DNA from: Endomychus coccineus
Taxonomy: Eukaryota; Arthropoda; Insecta; Coleoptera; Endomychidae
Assembly (NCBI GenBank): GCA_958510875.1
Contig: OY294070.1
Span: 11,275,631-11,339,630 of the forward strand
Direction: 5' to 3'
Length of the DNA stretch: 64,000 nt
Each line of letters begins with the position of its first letter. Positions within the stretch are counted from its first letter, which is position 1. Shown piece after piece: positions 35,945 through 46,848 of this stretch. The translations under genes and the position numbers were made by a program. The notes under the pieces were generated by a model, which made no database searches, had not been told where the DNA came from, and saw only the letters and a list, made by a program, of their open reading frames with translations.

Positions 35945-37140
35945 AAAAAATGCAGGGGAGTGAACCCTTGTAGCACGTAGGTGGGCCGATTGTGTCCATT
36001 GAGCGCCCGATGATCAGTGGCCTATTTTATTCAGGTTTGTGGTCTACAGGGTGACATAGAAAAAAGTACCGTACATAGTGTCAGGCGATAGATGACAATA
36101 AAATAAGAAAAAAGTTCCTATTAACATATATGCTCAGACGCTTAGTTTTTGAGATACAGTGTGTTGAAGTTGAAACAATAATTTCGTTTTTGCAAATATA
36201 TATAGCAAGCTATGTTCTGTGCGATAAAAAAATTTTTTTTAGTCATAATTGGTAAAGATTTTGAAGGGGTAGTGCATGTTTTTCTCTCCAACTTCTACGC
36301 CACTGGAAGAAATACGGTTTTGAGACAACAATTTGAACTGCCAATGTTTTCTACACAAAAAAGGTACCCTTGGTTATAAGCTCTAAAGATGACCGTTTTC
36401 GAGAAAACTCAACTTTTATGTTGAAAAACATGGTCAATTTTTTGGTTTTGTTACTTGTTCTAACGTTTGAATAAATTTTGTTTAATTAGTAAGAATTTAC
36501 CATGTTTTTCAACATAAAAGTTGATTCTTCTCGAAAACGGTCAACTTTAGAGCTTATGACCAGGAGTACCTTTTTTGTGTAAAAAACATTGGCGGTTCAA
36601 ATAGTTGTCTAAAAACCGTTCTTTTTCCAGTGGCGTAGAAGTTGGGGAGAAAAACACCCACTACCCCTTCAAAATCTTCACCAATTATGAGTAAAAAAAA
36701 AATTTTCATCGCACGGAACATAGTTTACTATGAGTAAAAATGCTTGCAGAAGCTGTTTTCTGTACGATAAACGGTTCCGAAGATATTTGCAAAAAACGAA
36801 AGCCTTCTACGACATATGTTTATTGAACTTTTCTTCTTAACAACACTTGTTCTATCTCCTGTTGCAGTTTGGCTACAAAAAACTGACTCACTCTGTAGAG
36901 ACCCAGAATGTTGCATACGCTGAGTTCCATAACTCCTTCCGGAAACAGTTCAGCTTCACTATAGTAACGAAGACGGAATGATGCAAAAGCTATTTCGGCT
37001 TTCCATTAGGATGTCAGAGGCAGTTTCTTCTCCACCTCTCGACATTTCCTACATACAAGGCCATCTACGATGCCTTTAATGTGTAGGTATTTATTAAGAC
37101 GACAAAAAACAATTTTCTACCAATTATTCAGAATTTTCCT
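35945..37140 (-). pseudogene. RNase H-type LINE tail, split by a MITE
   Basis: Related to the minus-strand LINE tail at 21940-22430. Shared blocks include GATGATC(A/G)G.GCCTATT, CAGGTTTGTGG, and AC.TTT.C..CC.CT-type Cys-rich coding near 37040-37060. The match stops at GGTC|TA (36046) and resumes at 36898 with GAGACCCAGAATGTTGC, matching GGAAACTCAGAATATTGC in the other copy. The element in between (36047-36895) is thus an insertion. No intact frame remains. Confidence 0.65.
36047..36895. mobile_element. TA-flanked foldback MITE, CAGGGTGA family copy 3
   Basis: Starts CAGGGTGACATAGAAAA after TA 36045-36046 and ends ACTGACTCACTCTG before TA 36896-36897. Its long arms match 28349-29231. The left terminus is rearranged in its first ~70 bp, while the right terminus keeps the CTGACTCA sequence. 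Inserted into a LINE tail. Confidence 0.85.
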
Positions 37141-38744
37141 CCTTTTAATGAAATTTGTACCGAGAACCATCACGGTACCTTATTATTCCAATAGCACTGA
37201 CTAAAATTTTTCGAAATTCAGAAATGGTGAATTTTCTTTTTCGAGAGTTTTCCGGCTTGGTTCACCATGTGCACAAACTGCACATGTAAAAATTTGCAAG
37301 GCATTTGGTGCAGCGCTGTATATTTAAATAACGGACGGAGACACATAATTTGAGTTTTATATATTAGAATAAAGAAATTCTTTCCAAACCATAACCGAAG
37401 TGAAAGAAATATGTCGTTTTCGTTTTTTTGAGCGACCATATCAATTTCTTCAAACTAGAATTCGGTTTTAGAAAAGTCGGAGCTCATATTAATTACATAA
37501 TTCACATTGCGAGCATTTTTCTTTGCCACAATTAGTAGCTACAATTAATTTATAATTGAATTCCTCGAACAGTATCTCAAGCACCGTGTTAATTAATAGA
37601 TCTAACTTCAGATGTACGAAAATCACCAGTTATGTAGTAGTTATACAAACGTATTAATTACAATAATTGTGAAGCTGTTATATAAAAACAAAACACAATA
37701 GATTATTTATTAAGTAATATTAACTGAAGATTTCTATGAAATTTTTAAAAGTGGTAAATACATAATTTTATCTCAGCTTAACCATGTTTCCTTATATTTG
37801 GTAACCTATCGATCCAAACTGGTATGATATTCCGGAAGTTGCGCTATATTTAATGCTATTAAATGGAAATTCATTAACGTAATGATCATTATGCTAATGT
37901 TTGGAAAACTAGAACAAAACGAATGCCATTCAATGTTTTCTGGTGTAAACATAGAGTTCTATCTCATAGATGTAAGCTTGTTGAGAACTATAGAGCTGAA
38001 ATATAATTTTAAGCTGAGAATGCATATTATCAACCACAGAAAATATTATTTTTGTGGTTAAGACAATGTTACGTCGAATAGTGAAGTTTTGTCAGGAATT
38101 TTAGCAGTATTGGTTCTTAAACGCACAAAATCATATTGAACATAGCTAAATTGAGTGTAAAGTAAATCACAATACTCACGAGATCCCTGCTATAATTATT
38201 ATCAAATGTATTTGTATGGTGCTTTTAAGCATCGCGGAAGATTTACTTTAATGAATTTACCTTGGGAGACAGCTTCCTTGAATACTTGTTCCATATTTTT
38301 CATTCTAATAAAGTTCTCCTATTTCTTCTGTACATTTTGTTCACACACAAAAACCATCACTTACTAGTTCACGGGTGAAACTTGTTTCTAGAAGTTTGAA
38401 GCAAAAATGACAGTTAATCAAATTATTCTTGTCTGCTATTCCAAAGCCGCCTACGTTCATTGCACATTGCTGTGAATTTATCAATTCCTGTTAATGCAGA
38501 TCTTATGGTATGAAGTTGGGAAGTATTATTGAACAGTCTATACTCAATAGATCGCTATGCTCCGGCCCAGGTATACCTAATATTCTAGAAAGTATTCTAC
38601 CGAAATTATTTGCAAAACTCAAATAGGAATGAGTAGTATTTCTGAGATACATCTTCATTTTTCCAAATGGAATTATACTATTTTATCGAATCATACGAAC
38701 AACCGTGTTTTTCACACTAAAATATTCAACACGGAGAAGTGTCC
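37141..38744. other. Intergenic, nothing recognised
   Basis: AT-rich, mostly unique-looking. Short frames at 37218-37439 and 38629-38889 show no domains, and the second runs into a dispersed repeat. Confidence 0.5.
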
Positions 38745-39130
38745 AAAATTCAAGAAACGTCCTCGTATGATAGCCCAGTTATATCAACATCGCAGATTCA
38801 TTGGAATCAATAATGCCAGAATGTTTAAAATTCCTTGGAATTATGGTAGCACCTGTTTTCAATTACATTCACATGGTCGCATGTTATGACTTATTGATTG
38901 GAAACTAATTATTATTATTGAGCACCGTAAAAACGAGAGATCTTTGACGTACAGTTAATCGTTTTTCTATGAGCAAATTATTCGAATTTCAGTGCTAATA
39001 ATAATAATTACAATACGGTCATTATATTCCGTATATCCGTATCTGTATTATACAAGGTATCCGGAAAATATTAGAAACAAATTCAGGCTAACACGATGCT
39101 CTACGAATATTATAGGTTTTCCTATCGTGT
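38745..39130 (+). repeat. Dispersed ~385-bp repeat, copy 1 (partner 42485-42875)
   Basis: Near-identical stretches with the partner include AGATTCATTGGAATCAA, GTTATGACTTATTGATTGG, GAGCACCGTAAAAACGAGAG and CAATACGGTCATTATATT. The ends are CCTCGTAT(G/A)ATAGCCCAGTT and GGTTTTCCTAT(C/A)GTGTA. Same orientation in both. No coding content; element type unknown. It is followed by C-runs at about 39147-39168. Confidence 0.85.
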
Positions 39131-39194
39131 ATCTGAGGGCTAATCCCCCCCCCCCGTCACCCCCCCCCCACACAATTGATGATGATGTTAATGA

Positions 39195-39490
39195 CGGACT
39201 GATTCTATCTAGAATTGGTATATGGAGGTCATTGGGTTTGGAAATCATGATTTTTTAGTCAAAATTCAAATTTAAAAATTCATGATGACATCCAAGATGT
39301 GATTATGATACGATTTTATTCAAAATTGGTATATGAGGGTTTTCGAAATCAGAGAACATGATTTTTAGTCGAAATACAGAAATATTTAATATGGAGGTTA
39401 ATATGGCGGACGAGCTTTTTGATTATGGAGAGACTCTATTTAAAATTTATATATGGGGTTTTAGGGGTCGAAGATCATGGTTTTTTATTC
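39195..39490 (+). repeat. Degenerate tandem repeat, ~115-bp units, three copies
   Basis: GATTCTATCTAGAATTGGTA (39200), GATTTTATTCAAAATTGGTA (39313) and GACTCTATTTAAAATTTATA (39433) each begin a unit. Units continue TATGGAGG/TATGAGGG/TATGGGGT and ATCATGATTTTT-like words. Abuts the PLE at 39500. Confidence 0.65.
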
Positions 39491-39499
39491 CTTTTCAGT

Positions 39500-40900
39500 A
39501 CACTTTGAAGAAACAGCTTGACTTTTACAAAAGGTTTTCACTTTCAATTCGATATTTCGATATATTTTCTGTTCCTACAATCAACCTCATCTTCGGGAAC
39601 TGTCATGGGTTCTCCACTTTTTCCTATCATAGCTACTATCTTCATGGAAACTTTTGAACAAGATGTCATTGACTCATCTGTTCTCAAGCCGAAATGTTGG
39701 CTTAGATATGTCGACGATACTTTTGTTATTTGGCAACATGGTCGCGAAAATCTTGTTCCCCTCCTCAATCATTTAAATTCATTACATCCCAATATCCTTT
39801 TCATCATGGAAGTCGAATTGCAAGGTTCACTCCCGTTTCTAGATCTATTGGTTAGTCGACAGGCTGACGGTACTTTAGGACATTCTGTGTATCGAAAACT
39901 CACTCATATTGATAGATACGTCAATGGTCTTTCCCACCACCACCCTGCCCAAAAGCAATCTGTCATAAAATCCTTGGTCCACAGAGCTGTCAATTTATCT
40001 CAACCTCAATCCTTGAAATCAGAATTAAAACATCTATCATCTGCCTTATTATCAAACAATTTCTCCCATTACAACATTCAAAAAGCCATAAAGAAATACA
40101 ATTCGCCTAAAATCTCAAATCAACCTGAGCCACAAACGCCCCCGCCTGCTTTATCCACTGCCTATCTTCCATATATTGAAAATATAACAGATCGAATTTC
40201 CAAAATCCTCAAGAAACATAATATTCCTACCCGTTTTTCCACACTTCCAAAATTATCTCAATTTTACAAATCTATCAAATAACCCCTTCCTCCTCTCCAC
40301 TCAGAAGGTGGAGCATTCCCTGCTCTTGCGGTAAAGTCTACATTGGTGAAACAGGTCATACAGTAGCTACTCGTGTGAAAGAACATGAGCGTTGTACAAG
40401 GCTTCGTGACACCATTACATCTGCAACTGTGGAACACGAGTTTGACATTAATCATCAAATCCTTTTCGAAGATACTGAAATTCTAGCCCGAGCCCCAAGC
40501 TTCTTCTATCAACGAAAAATCTTTGAAGCTATAGAAATCCTAAAACATCCAAATAATCTGAACCTTGACTCAGGATATTACCTTCCCAACATTTGGAAAC
40601 CCATCCTCGAAAACTCCACTTCACACATGATCACACAGCGGCAGGGTCAGGTGCCGGAACGAAGTTAACCACCGGAACAAAGGCAGTGAACTATGTAGCG
40701 TGAAGGATTTTTCCTGCAATAAATACGGCTACAGAAACCAGTAGAACCAGTTTCAGTTTGAGCCTCAAGTTTGTCCTGAAGATGCCACCTGTAATGGTTG
40801 GCGAAACGTCGGCATTAAGTCGAGCTATTGTGACGCGGAATCCATCCGGAAGTCAAGATTTTTCAAGATTACCTATCCGCGGAAGTCTACTATTCAAGAT
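39500..40900 (+). pseudogene. Penelope-like element family A, copy 2: RT plus GIY-YIG
   Basis: A frame from 39518 to TAA 40280-40282 holds the RT palm: SGTVMGSPLFPIIATIFMET, KCWLRYVDDTFVIWQHGREN (YVDD catalytic), GSLPFLDLLVSRQADG, then the linker to IPTRFSTLPKLSQFYKSIK. After the stop and a frameshift the GIY-YIG domain reads IPCSCGKVYIGETGHTVATR, then HERC, EFDINHQILFEDTEILAR, and LNLDSGYYLPN. The 5' RT half is missing. The hammerhead end follows at 40771. Compared with copy 1 (minus, 6374-8330) it keeps the HYNIQKAIKKYN linker that copy 1 has lost. Confidence 0.9.
40771..40817 (+). ncRNA. Type I hammerhead ribozyme, PLE family A copy 2
   Basis: UGUC, CTGAAGA (40776-40782), stem II GCC-ACC loop UGUAAU GGT-(U)-GGC, GAAAC (40803-40807), GUC (40808-40810), GGCA. 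Stem I pairs UGUC with GGCA including one G-U. Stem III is the minimal self-complementary ACGU, which in known PLE hammerheads favours dimer formation. Confidence 0.78.
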
Positions 40901-41456
40901 AAATCATATACATTTGATCTGTAGGAGTGTCCGAAAGCTAGTTTGGTAACAAAAATGAGGAAAACCACGTGATCAATTCATCACAGATTTTCTTAATGCT
41001 ATCCTCTGAATATTTTTACTTTAGTTGAAATGCAATTCTATTCTGTTTCAAATGATGTAAATTGGTTGGGACGTATTTTTAACAGTGACAGAGTTTAAAC
41101 CCTTTTTTTTAACTAGTTTTGAAAAACTCTACTAATGTACCGGTATAGTTGACTTTCCGAAAAACTTTAAAATTCATAATTGAATATCTGCCAGAAGTTA
41201 ATACGTTAGATTTATGTCGACGATTATTTTTATTCATTTCCGTCTTAATTGGGAGAACTGAATATTTTCTGAATCTGGTTTTTACAATAATTAAGCAGAA
41301 TTAACTATCCTATGGATAAACTTGTTGATGTTGTGTATGCAAATCATGCAGTAGGAAAACGTGGAAAAAACTGTTTTCACTATTTTATAGGTAAATTCAG
41401 TTGAACTTTGGTTGGTTTTGGTGCTCAATTGTTAAAAATATCTGGGCGAAATATTT
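40901..41456. other. Intergenic, nothing recognised
   Basis: AT-rich flank between two PLE remnants. Confidence 0.5.
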
Positions 41457-41800
41457 ATGAATGAATTAGAATTGGAAATCCACAAACACCCGATTATAAA
41501 AAAATGTATTCATTTGCATGGGTATTTTGACGATATATCAACATCCTTTAAGGAAATACAAATACAATTAGACTATTTCTTTCAACATTTAGATAATCTA
41601 CACCCCAAAATTAAATTCACGGTTGAAGTAGAAGTTAATCAAACTATTAACGTTTTGGATTTAACCATAACTAAATTAAATAGTAAACATTCCTTTTCAA
41701 TATAGTATAGGCCTAAACATATGAACATTATTATCCACAAAAATTCAAACCACCCCATACAACATAAACTGCTTGCTCTTCAAAGCATGATACATTAGGG
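41457..41800 (+). pseudogene. Penelope-like RT fragment (another family)
   Basis: The plus-strand frame reads HGYFDDISTSFKEIQIQL, FFQHLDNLHPKIKFTVEVEV, NQTINVLDLTITKLN and ends at a stop at 41703-41705. In the shifted frame IIHKNSNHPIQHKLLALQSM follows. This is the PLE RT stretch from the catalytic motif (RYVDD reduced to GYFDD) to the conserved FLDL.I block. The YVDD has become YFDD. Only about 110 residues remain; no GIY-YIG is nearby. Confidence 0.8.
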
Positions 41801-41814
41801 CTCGGAATTGTATT

Positions 41815-41990
41815 TGAATTATTCAAATATTCAAGTATTTGAATAATGAATATCCATAATTCAAATACTTTGGAAAAAATATTATTTGATATTCAAATAT
41901 CCAAATATTTGAATATTCAAATATTCAAATATAAAAATATCTGAATATTCGAATATCCAAATATCTGGATGATCAAAAATTTAAGGATCT
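41815..41990. repeat. ATTCAAATATTC-type low-complexity tandem repeat
   Basis: Irregular repeats of ATTCAAATATT, ATTTGAATA and CCAAATAT over about 170 bp. Self-complementary, able to form hairpins. Confidence 0.85.
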
Positions 41991-42139
41991 GTGGTTTTCA
42001 TATTCGGGGCAAGTATGAACATCGAAGAATCTTTTAGAATCGGATAAAGAGTCTTCTGATATAGGAATCAGAGAAAATCCACAAAAAAAAACTGCCTTGG
42101 ATATTTTATTTCCGAACGAGTACCAAGAATTCTGAAATC

Positions 42140-42358
42140 ATTCTACAAAAAAATTGTTGTCCTTTGCAGTGGCGGAGAAATAATGAAGGTAAATATCAAA
42201 AGCTATCAAAATATGCGAAGCGGTATCTTTCAATACCAGCCACATCAGTTCCGTCTGAAAAAGCATTTTCGAGAGCTGGTAGTTTAGTTTCAGCTAAACA
42301 ATCTTGCTTAAAGACAGATAACGTGAACAAAAATTGTTTTTTGAGTGAAAATTTATAA
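42140..42358 (+). pseudogene. hAT transposase, C-terminal dimerisation domain fragment
   Basis: The frame ending TAA 42356-42358 reads LQWRRNNEGKYQKLSKYAK, then RYLSIPATSVPSEKAFSRAG, SLVSAKQSCLKTDNVNK and FLSENL. This is the hAT family dimerisation block (W...YP.LS..A..YL.IPATS.PSER.FS.AG). Everything upstream of the final ~70 residues has been lost. It differs from the two hAT copies at 54941 and 59403, whose dimerisation block is PVTSASVERTFSTLKRIK. Confidence 0.88.
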
Positions 42359-42484
42359 AATTTGATTTTGAATAAAAAATATACTGCAATATTTTCAATT
42401 TATTTTACAAGCAGGATTGCTGAAATCGTATATTGAGAAATAAAATAAGTTTTGACCAAATAAATCATTTCTTGTTTCATTTCT

Positions 42485-42875
42485 CAGGGACTTATCACCT
42501 TGCCCTCGTATAATAGCCCAGTTTTATCAGCGTCGCAGATTCATTGGAATCAACAATGCCAAAATGTTTAAAATTCCTTGGAACTATGAAAACACCTGTT
42601 TTAATTACATCCACATGGTCACATGTTATGACTTATTGATTGGAAACTAATTATTATTATTGAGCACCGTAAAAACGAGAGATCTTTGACGTACAGTTAA
42701 TCGTTTTCCGATGAGCAAATTATTCGAATTTCATTGCTAATAATAATAATTACAATACGGTCATTATATTATGTATATCCGTATCTATATTATACAAGGT
42801 ATCCGGGAAAATATTGGTAACAACTTTAGGCTAACACGATGTTCTACTAAGATTAGAGGTTTTCCTATAGTGTAG
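42485..42875 (+). repeat. Dispersed ~385-bp repeat, copy 2
   Basis: Direct partner of 38745-39130. Similar over the whole length with small substitutions; ends at GGTTTTCCTATAGTGTAG. Confidence 0.85.
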
Positions 42876-43390
42876 TCAAAATTAAAAAAAAAATCTCATC
42901 AAATTTTTCCGATGAATTTAATGAATAAAATACTTGGAAATTTGAAACATTATTTTTTTTTCGAGTTACTTGCTCTTCAGGTTATTACAAAAAGTCCATA
43001 GTATCTAAATTTTTTTAATACTCCAACGACTAATTACCTTCAACAAAAAACTTTAAAATGTTCACATAAATTATTCATTAAACTCACCTTTTTCATTTAC
43101 GGGCTCACAGGATGCACTGAAGGAGACTTATTAATAGTGTGAAGTGCTCTGCTATGATTTTATGAGTAAACTAGAAATGTGTTGCCGCTTGGAGAATAGA
43201 TACATAGTGTGCGTGTCAAAGTTACTCTTCGCAAATTATTTGATTTGGTTATTTATATATAATTGTTTCACATTCTATAAGGTTACTCTACTCATTTGTG
43301 TTGAGATAATGAAATAAATTATTATCTTTATACAACTAAATAATATTCAAATTAGTAATGTTTTTAAGAAAATGGACAAAAAAAAATTTA
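42876..43390. other. Intergenic, nothing recognised
   Basis: AT-rich. A run of T at 43371-43387 on the minus strand lies just downstream of the tRNA-like sequence. Confidence 0.5.
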
Positions 43391-43459
43391 CTTCTGGGAA
43401 TCGAACCGGAGTCTACTGAGTGGGAGCTCGGTATCCTAGCCCCTAAACCATAAAGCCAT
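43391..43459 (-). tRNA. tRNA-like sequence (probable pseudogene or SINE head)
   Basis: The minus strand has an A box-like TGGTTTAGGGG, GCTAGGATACC, an anticodon-arm-like GAGCTCCCACTC and a perfect B box GGTTCGATTCCC at the expected spacing. The layout is close to tRNA-Glu or Gly genes. The anticodon would read CCC, but the acceptor stem does not pair well. A T-run follows, as for a Pol III terminator. Confidence 0.45.
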
Positions 43460-44229
43460 TTGTTATAAACTGTTAAAGAATCTTGTAAATTTAAGGGTAT
43501 TTCAATAATTGTTTTTGTTGTTATTGTTGTTGTTGTTGTTGTTGAACGTTTTCCCGTCGATTTTTTGAACCGCGAGAACTTTTTTGACAATGCGTAGCAT
43601 TGTGAATTGTGTTCTCAGTGGGACATCGAGGGTGCCTCGCTCCTAGACGAGCTCATGAGCAGAGCAAAACAGCTGTCTGGGACTAAGAGACGTGTTGTCA
43701 CCTTCAGAAACTACTATTTCATAATTACAAAAACGGGGGGTGGGTGAGCTACGAAAGACTTGCCACACGGGCCGCTGGTTACGCCAGTTTCCAAGAGGTT
43801 AAGGGTAACTAACTGAGGACAAGGGAACTGCGTTAATGCCTCTCAGAATGAACCACTCTAATACATTTTTGGGAACGATTTGATTCATCAACGCTGTCCT
43901 AACGAATGGTTTCACCTAACTTATCGAAATGCATTCAATAAATAGCGCAGTAGAATTAGAAGATCTAATAAGCATTTTAATGTCAGTATGTATTGTTGCA
44001 AGTTTGAAATTAACGCAGTAGTTGGTTATACATGAGAGATTATTACACATATGGTCTATTTTCACTGTTATGCGAATGTGTGAATCTATTTAACATAAGA
44101 TGTACCAACACCAACAACTTTTCTCCTTGCGATAGTTGAATGACGAATATCAATGGATCAATGCCAATAACAACGAAAGAAACATTAAGTTTTGTTTCAT
44201 ATAAATATGAAAGTGCGTCGCAGAAATTT
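43460..44229. other. Intergenic with a (GTT)n microsatellite
   Basis: A GTT/TTG repeat spans about 43516-43543. 43600-43870 is less AT-rich (GAGCTCATGAGCAGAGC and similar) without a recognisable frame. Confidence 0.6.
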
Positions 44230-44345
44230 TGGTACAGTATAGTTCACAATATACCTTTGACCTTTACTGCAATGAACCAACTAGCTGATTAAAACACATT
44301 GTTTTGGTCCCAACATCTTCAAACCGCAAGAAATTACAGTTTACT
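44230..44345 (+). repeat. Dispersed repeat, copy 2 (partner at 5625-5735)
   Basis: See the copy at 5625. The match ends where the foldback MITE at 44360 begins. Confidence 0.65.
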
Positions 44346-44359
44346 TAAAAGGTCAACGG

Positions 44360-45130
44360 TCACTATCTCAGTGACAGCATCCGCATTTTTTTTTTTTGAC
44401 TGGAGGTTAACCTTTTCCAAGTTGCGGTTACTTGAAAAGAAAAGCATGCCATTCTTATACACTTCCACCATGTGCCATCATTTTTTATCGTGTCCCTTTA
44501 TAAGGCCAACCAGTTAAAATTGACCCGAAAATGGACACTCCTTGCCTATTTCAACCCCCCAAAAACCACATAAGACCACCCTCCAAAAAAAAAACGGGCA
44601 TTCCGATTTTAAACCTCGCCAGAATCTCAATAATTGACTAATTTATCATAAAATTGGTCATATTATCCATACTATTCATATTTTTTTGGGGGGTGGTGGT
44701 TTTGGGGGGCTGAAATAGGCAAGGAGTGATGGCAATAGTTTTAAATCTTTATTTGACCTCCAATAAAGTTATATAACATGATGCCATCATGTTACCTTGT
44801 AACCCGCAAGTTTTATCCACAAAATGAAAAAAGAAACAGTTTTGGTCCAAATAATGACAAATTACTCGGAAATGGACCGATAACTCTCGACGGCATAGGG
44901 TATGTTAACAATTGCCAACACTAATGCACATTTTCCACCAGGTTTGGGAGGGTTAACTTGCAGTCCATTTTCGGTCCAATTTTAACTGGTTGGCCTGATA
45001 AACAACACGATAAAAAATGATGGCATTTGGTGGAAGTGTATAAGAATGGCATGCTTCTCGAGTAACCGCAACTTGGAAAAGGTTAACCTCCAGTCAGAAA
45101 AAAAAATGCGGATGCTGTATCTCGAGATCT
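44360..45130. mobile_element. Foldback MITE, ACAGCATCCGCATTTTTT ends
   Basis: Left arm from about 44369 (ACAGCATCCGCATTTTTT, GACTGGAGGTTAACC, GGCCAACCAGTTAAAATTG) is the inverse of the right arm ending at about 45122 (CAATTTTAACTGGTTGGCC, GGTTAACCTCCAGTC, TGCGGATGCTGT). Arms are ~165 bp. An inner inverted pair, CACTCCTTGCCTATTTCA and TGAAATAGGCAAGGAGTG, lies further in. The interior has no transposase; the minus/plus short frames are by-products. Superfamily undetermined. Confidence 0.85.
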
Positions 45131-45224
45131 AGCAGCCGGGGAAAATTCGGTCTGTGAAATGAATTAATGATTGAACCGTCTTCTAACGATAAACCATAGT
45201 GCCATCGGGTTAATGTTCAGACCA

Positions 45225-46848
45225 TCAATATCGCTCTGACTCCTAGACTATGTCATTTTACCATATGATCACTTTGGAACACATCTTGATGGCAGCAACA
45301 AATCGATCGACAAAGATTTAGAATTGGAACATTTTGCATATGCCAGTCAAGCTCTTGACGAAATTTGGAACGATCTCAATCTTGATAGCCACCCCGTACA
45401 CGCAGAGTACACAGAACCAAGAGAGCATGTAGATATTCCTGATTGCATTTGGTGTTAGCACTCTAAGCACGTTAGAGAATCTCAATACTGTCTACTGATA
45501 GTTAAATGTGATAACGAAGAATGTTGCAGTGCTTGGCGTAGTAGTTTGCGGCTACTTTTCAAAACTGGCTATTTGCCCCCTACGATACCAATTAATCAGT
45601 CAACTTTCGGACTTTGTATACCGCATTTTGACGAAAATATTGAGAAATTATGTCCTCTTTTACTTCGTCTTGCACTGGATATTCAGCCAAAATCTAAAGA
45701 CTTCTTGCAAATTCCGTATGATTTTTATTGTCCATTTGTACCGGGATATCAAAAATTATCTTGGTCAAGGGTGGTTGTGGATTCTAAAACGTGTGTCTTA
45801 CTTTACGTTTGAAATAATTATGTCATAATTTATTTGAAGTTTGTAAAAGTGCGAAATTTCGCAATTTTATACGAATATTGTAACACTCAGAAGTCTTTAG
45901 CGCTTTGGACTCCGGGATTTTACGTGGCCTATTGAAATTAGAAGGTTCGAATTATCTAAAAACATAATTGCATGAACGCCAGACGTCCTATGTAATTAGC
46001 TACGAACGAAATCATTCTGACATGTGCCTCGAGGAGCTCGCTGCGCTTAAGTTAGAGTTTATACATTTTACCTCGGTCTTGTTAATTTGGGGCCGTTTAA
46101 TGCCCCGTGCGATCGGCACCAGTAGAAATAAAGTGTTTTTGGCTATAGGCCGCTAGCTTTTAACCGCTTCGTGTATATTTCAGTCGCGAGAAAATTCCCT
46201 TTGGTACGTCGCACGTTAGGACATCTGAGAATAGCTCAAACTGTTTTAGTTAAATTTTCCCATTTAATGGAAATTTATCGAAAAAAGAAGGGCCGTCGGG
46301 CACGGTCTGATACTAAATCTAACTACATGGAGTGAAAACGGCACGCGAAAAGTCGTCGTAATGGCGTATTAGGTACAATCAGTTTTCTAACTCGCTTGCT
46401 ACGGGCTTCTCACGTGAACGTCATTCGATTTACGGAAAATTAACTATTTCAAAACAGTTTTTGACCCGGATTGTGGCTATCACGACCTCTCAAAAGGTTC
46501 AAAGGTCACATAATTATTTCATAATTTGTAGTTCATTATTGATTTACAACTGAAATAAATAGGTATGAAATTTGTAGGTTATTGGTGATGTCAGTGTGAC
46601 AGTGACATAATTATTTCAAACGTAAAGTAAGACACACGTTTTAGATTCCACAACCACCCTTGACCAAAATAATTTTTGATATCCCGGTACAATTTAGACT
46701 TAAAGATAGAGCTTGTACAATATGCGACCTACACCATCCTTCTATAAAATTCCATACAGACTTTGGATGGTTCATCAATCATAATCTGTTGATATACTAT
46801 GGCTCATTAGTAAATATGATCGGATGTAAGTTAATATCAATTAGATAA
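45225..46848 (+). pseudogene. Unrecognised coding remnant, split by a MITE
   Basis: One frame runs from about 45231 to 45741 with internal TGA (45237) and TAG (in CIWC-stop near 45456). It reads LLDYVILPYDHFGTHLDG, LELEHFAYASQALDEIWNDL, HPVHAEYTEPREHVD, HVRESQYCLLIVKCDNEECC, KTGYLPPTIPINQS and IPYDFYCPF. If the inserted MITE (45742-46686, plus one GTAC copy) is left out, the frame continues VQFRLKDRACTICDLHHPSI. Cys pairs (CDNEECC; CTIC) suggest zinc binding. It resembles a family of uncharacterised dispersed proteins in animals, but I cannot name it. It could be a transposon accessory gene or a duplicated host gene. Two stops make it non-functional. Confidence 0.6.
45742..46686. mobile_element. 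945-bp MITE with ~90-bp TIRs and GTAC target duplication
   Basis: The left end CGGGATATCAAAAATTATCT... and right end ...GATATCCCG are inverted over about 90 bp (including GGTTGTGGATTCTAAAACG and TTACTTTACGTTTGAAATAA). GTAC flanks both sides (45738-45741 and 46687-46690). Removing the element and one GTAC restores an open frame across the site, which confirms the boundaries. No coding capacity inside. Confidence 0.88.

Noticed and set aside
37141..38744. Host gene exons between elements
   Set aside because: Scanned for splice-flanked coding blocks; none convincing.
38992..39258. Proline-rich 88-residue ORF
   Set aside because: Proline run comes from poly-C tracts at 39147-39168 following a dispersed repeat.
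44299..44517. 72-residue ORF with a run of Phe
   Set aside because: Lies in the left arm of a foldback MITE and translates a poly-T tract; no coding signature.
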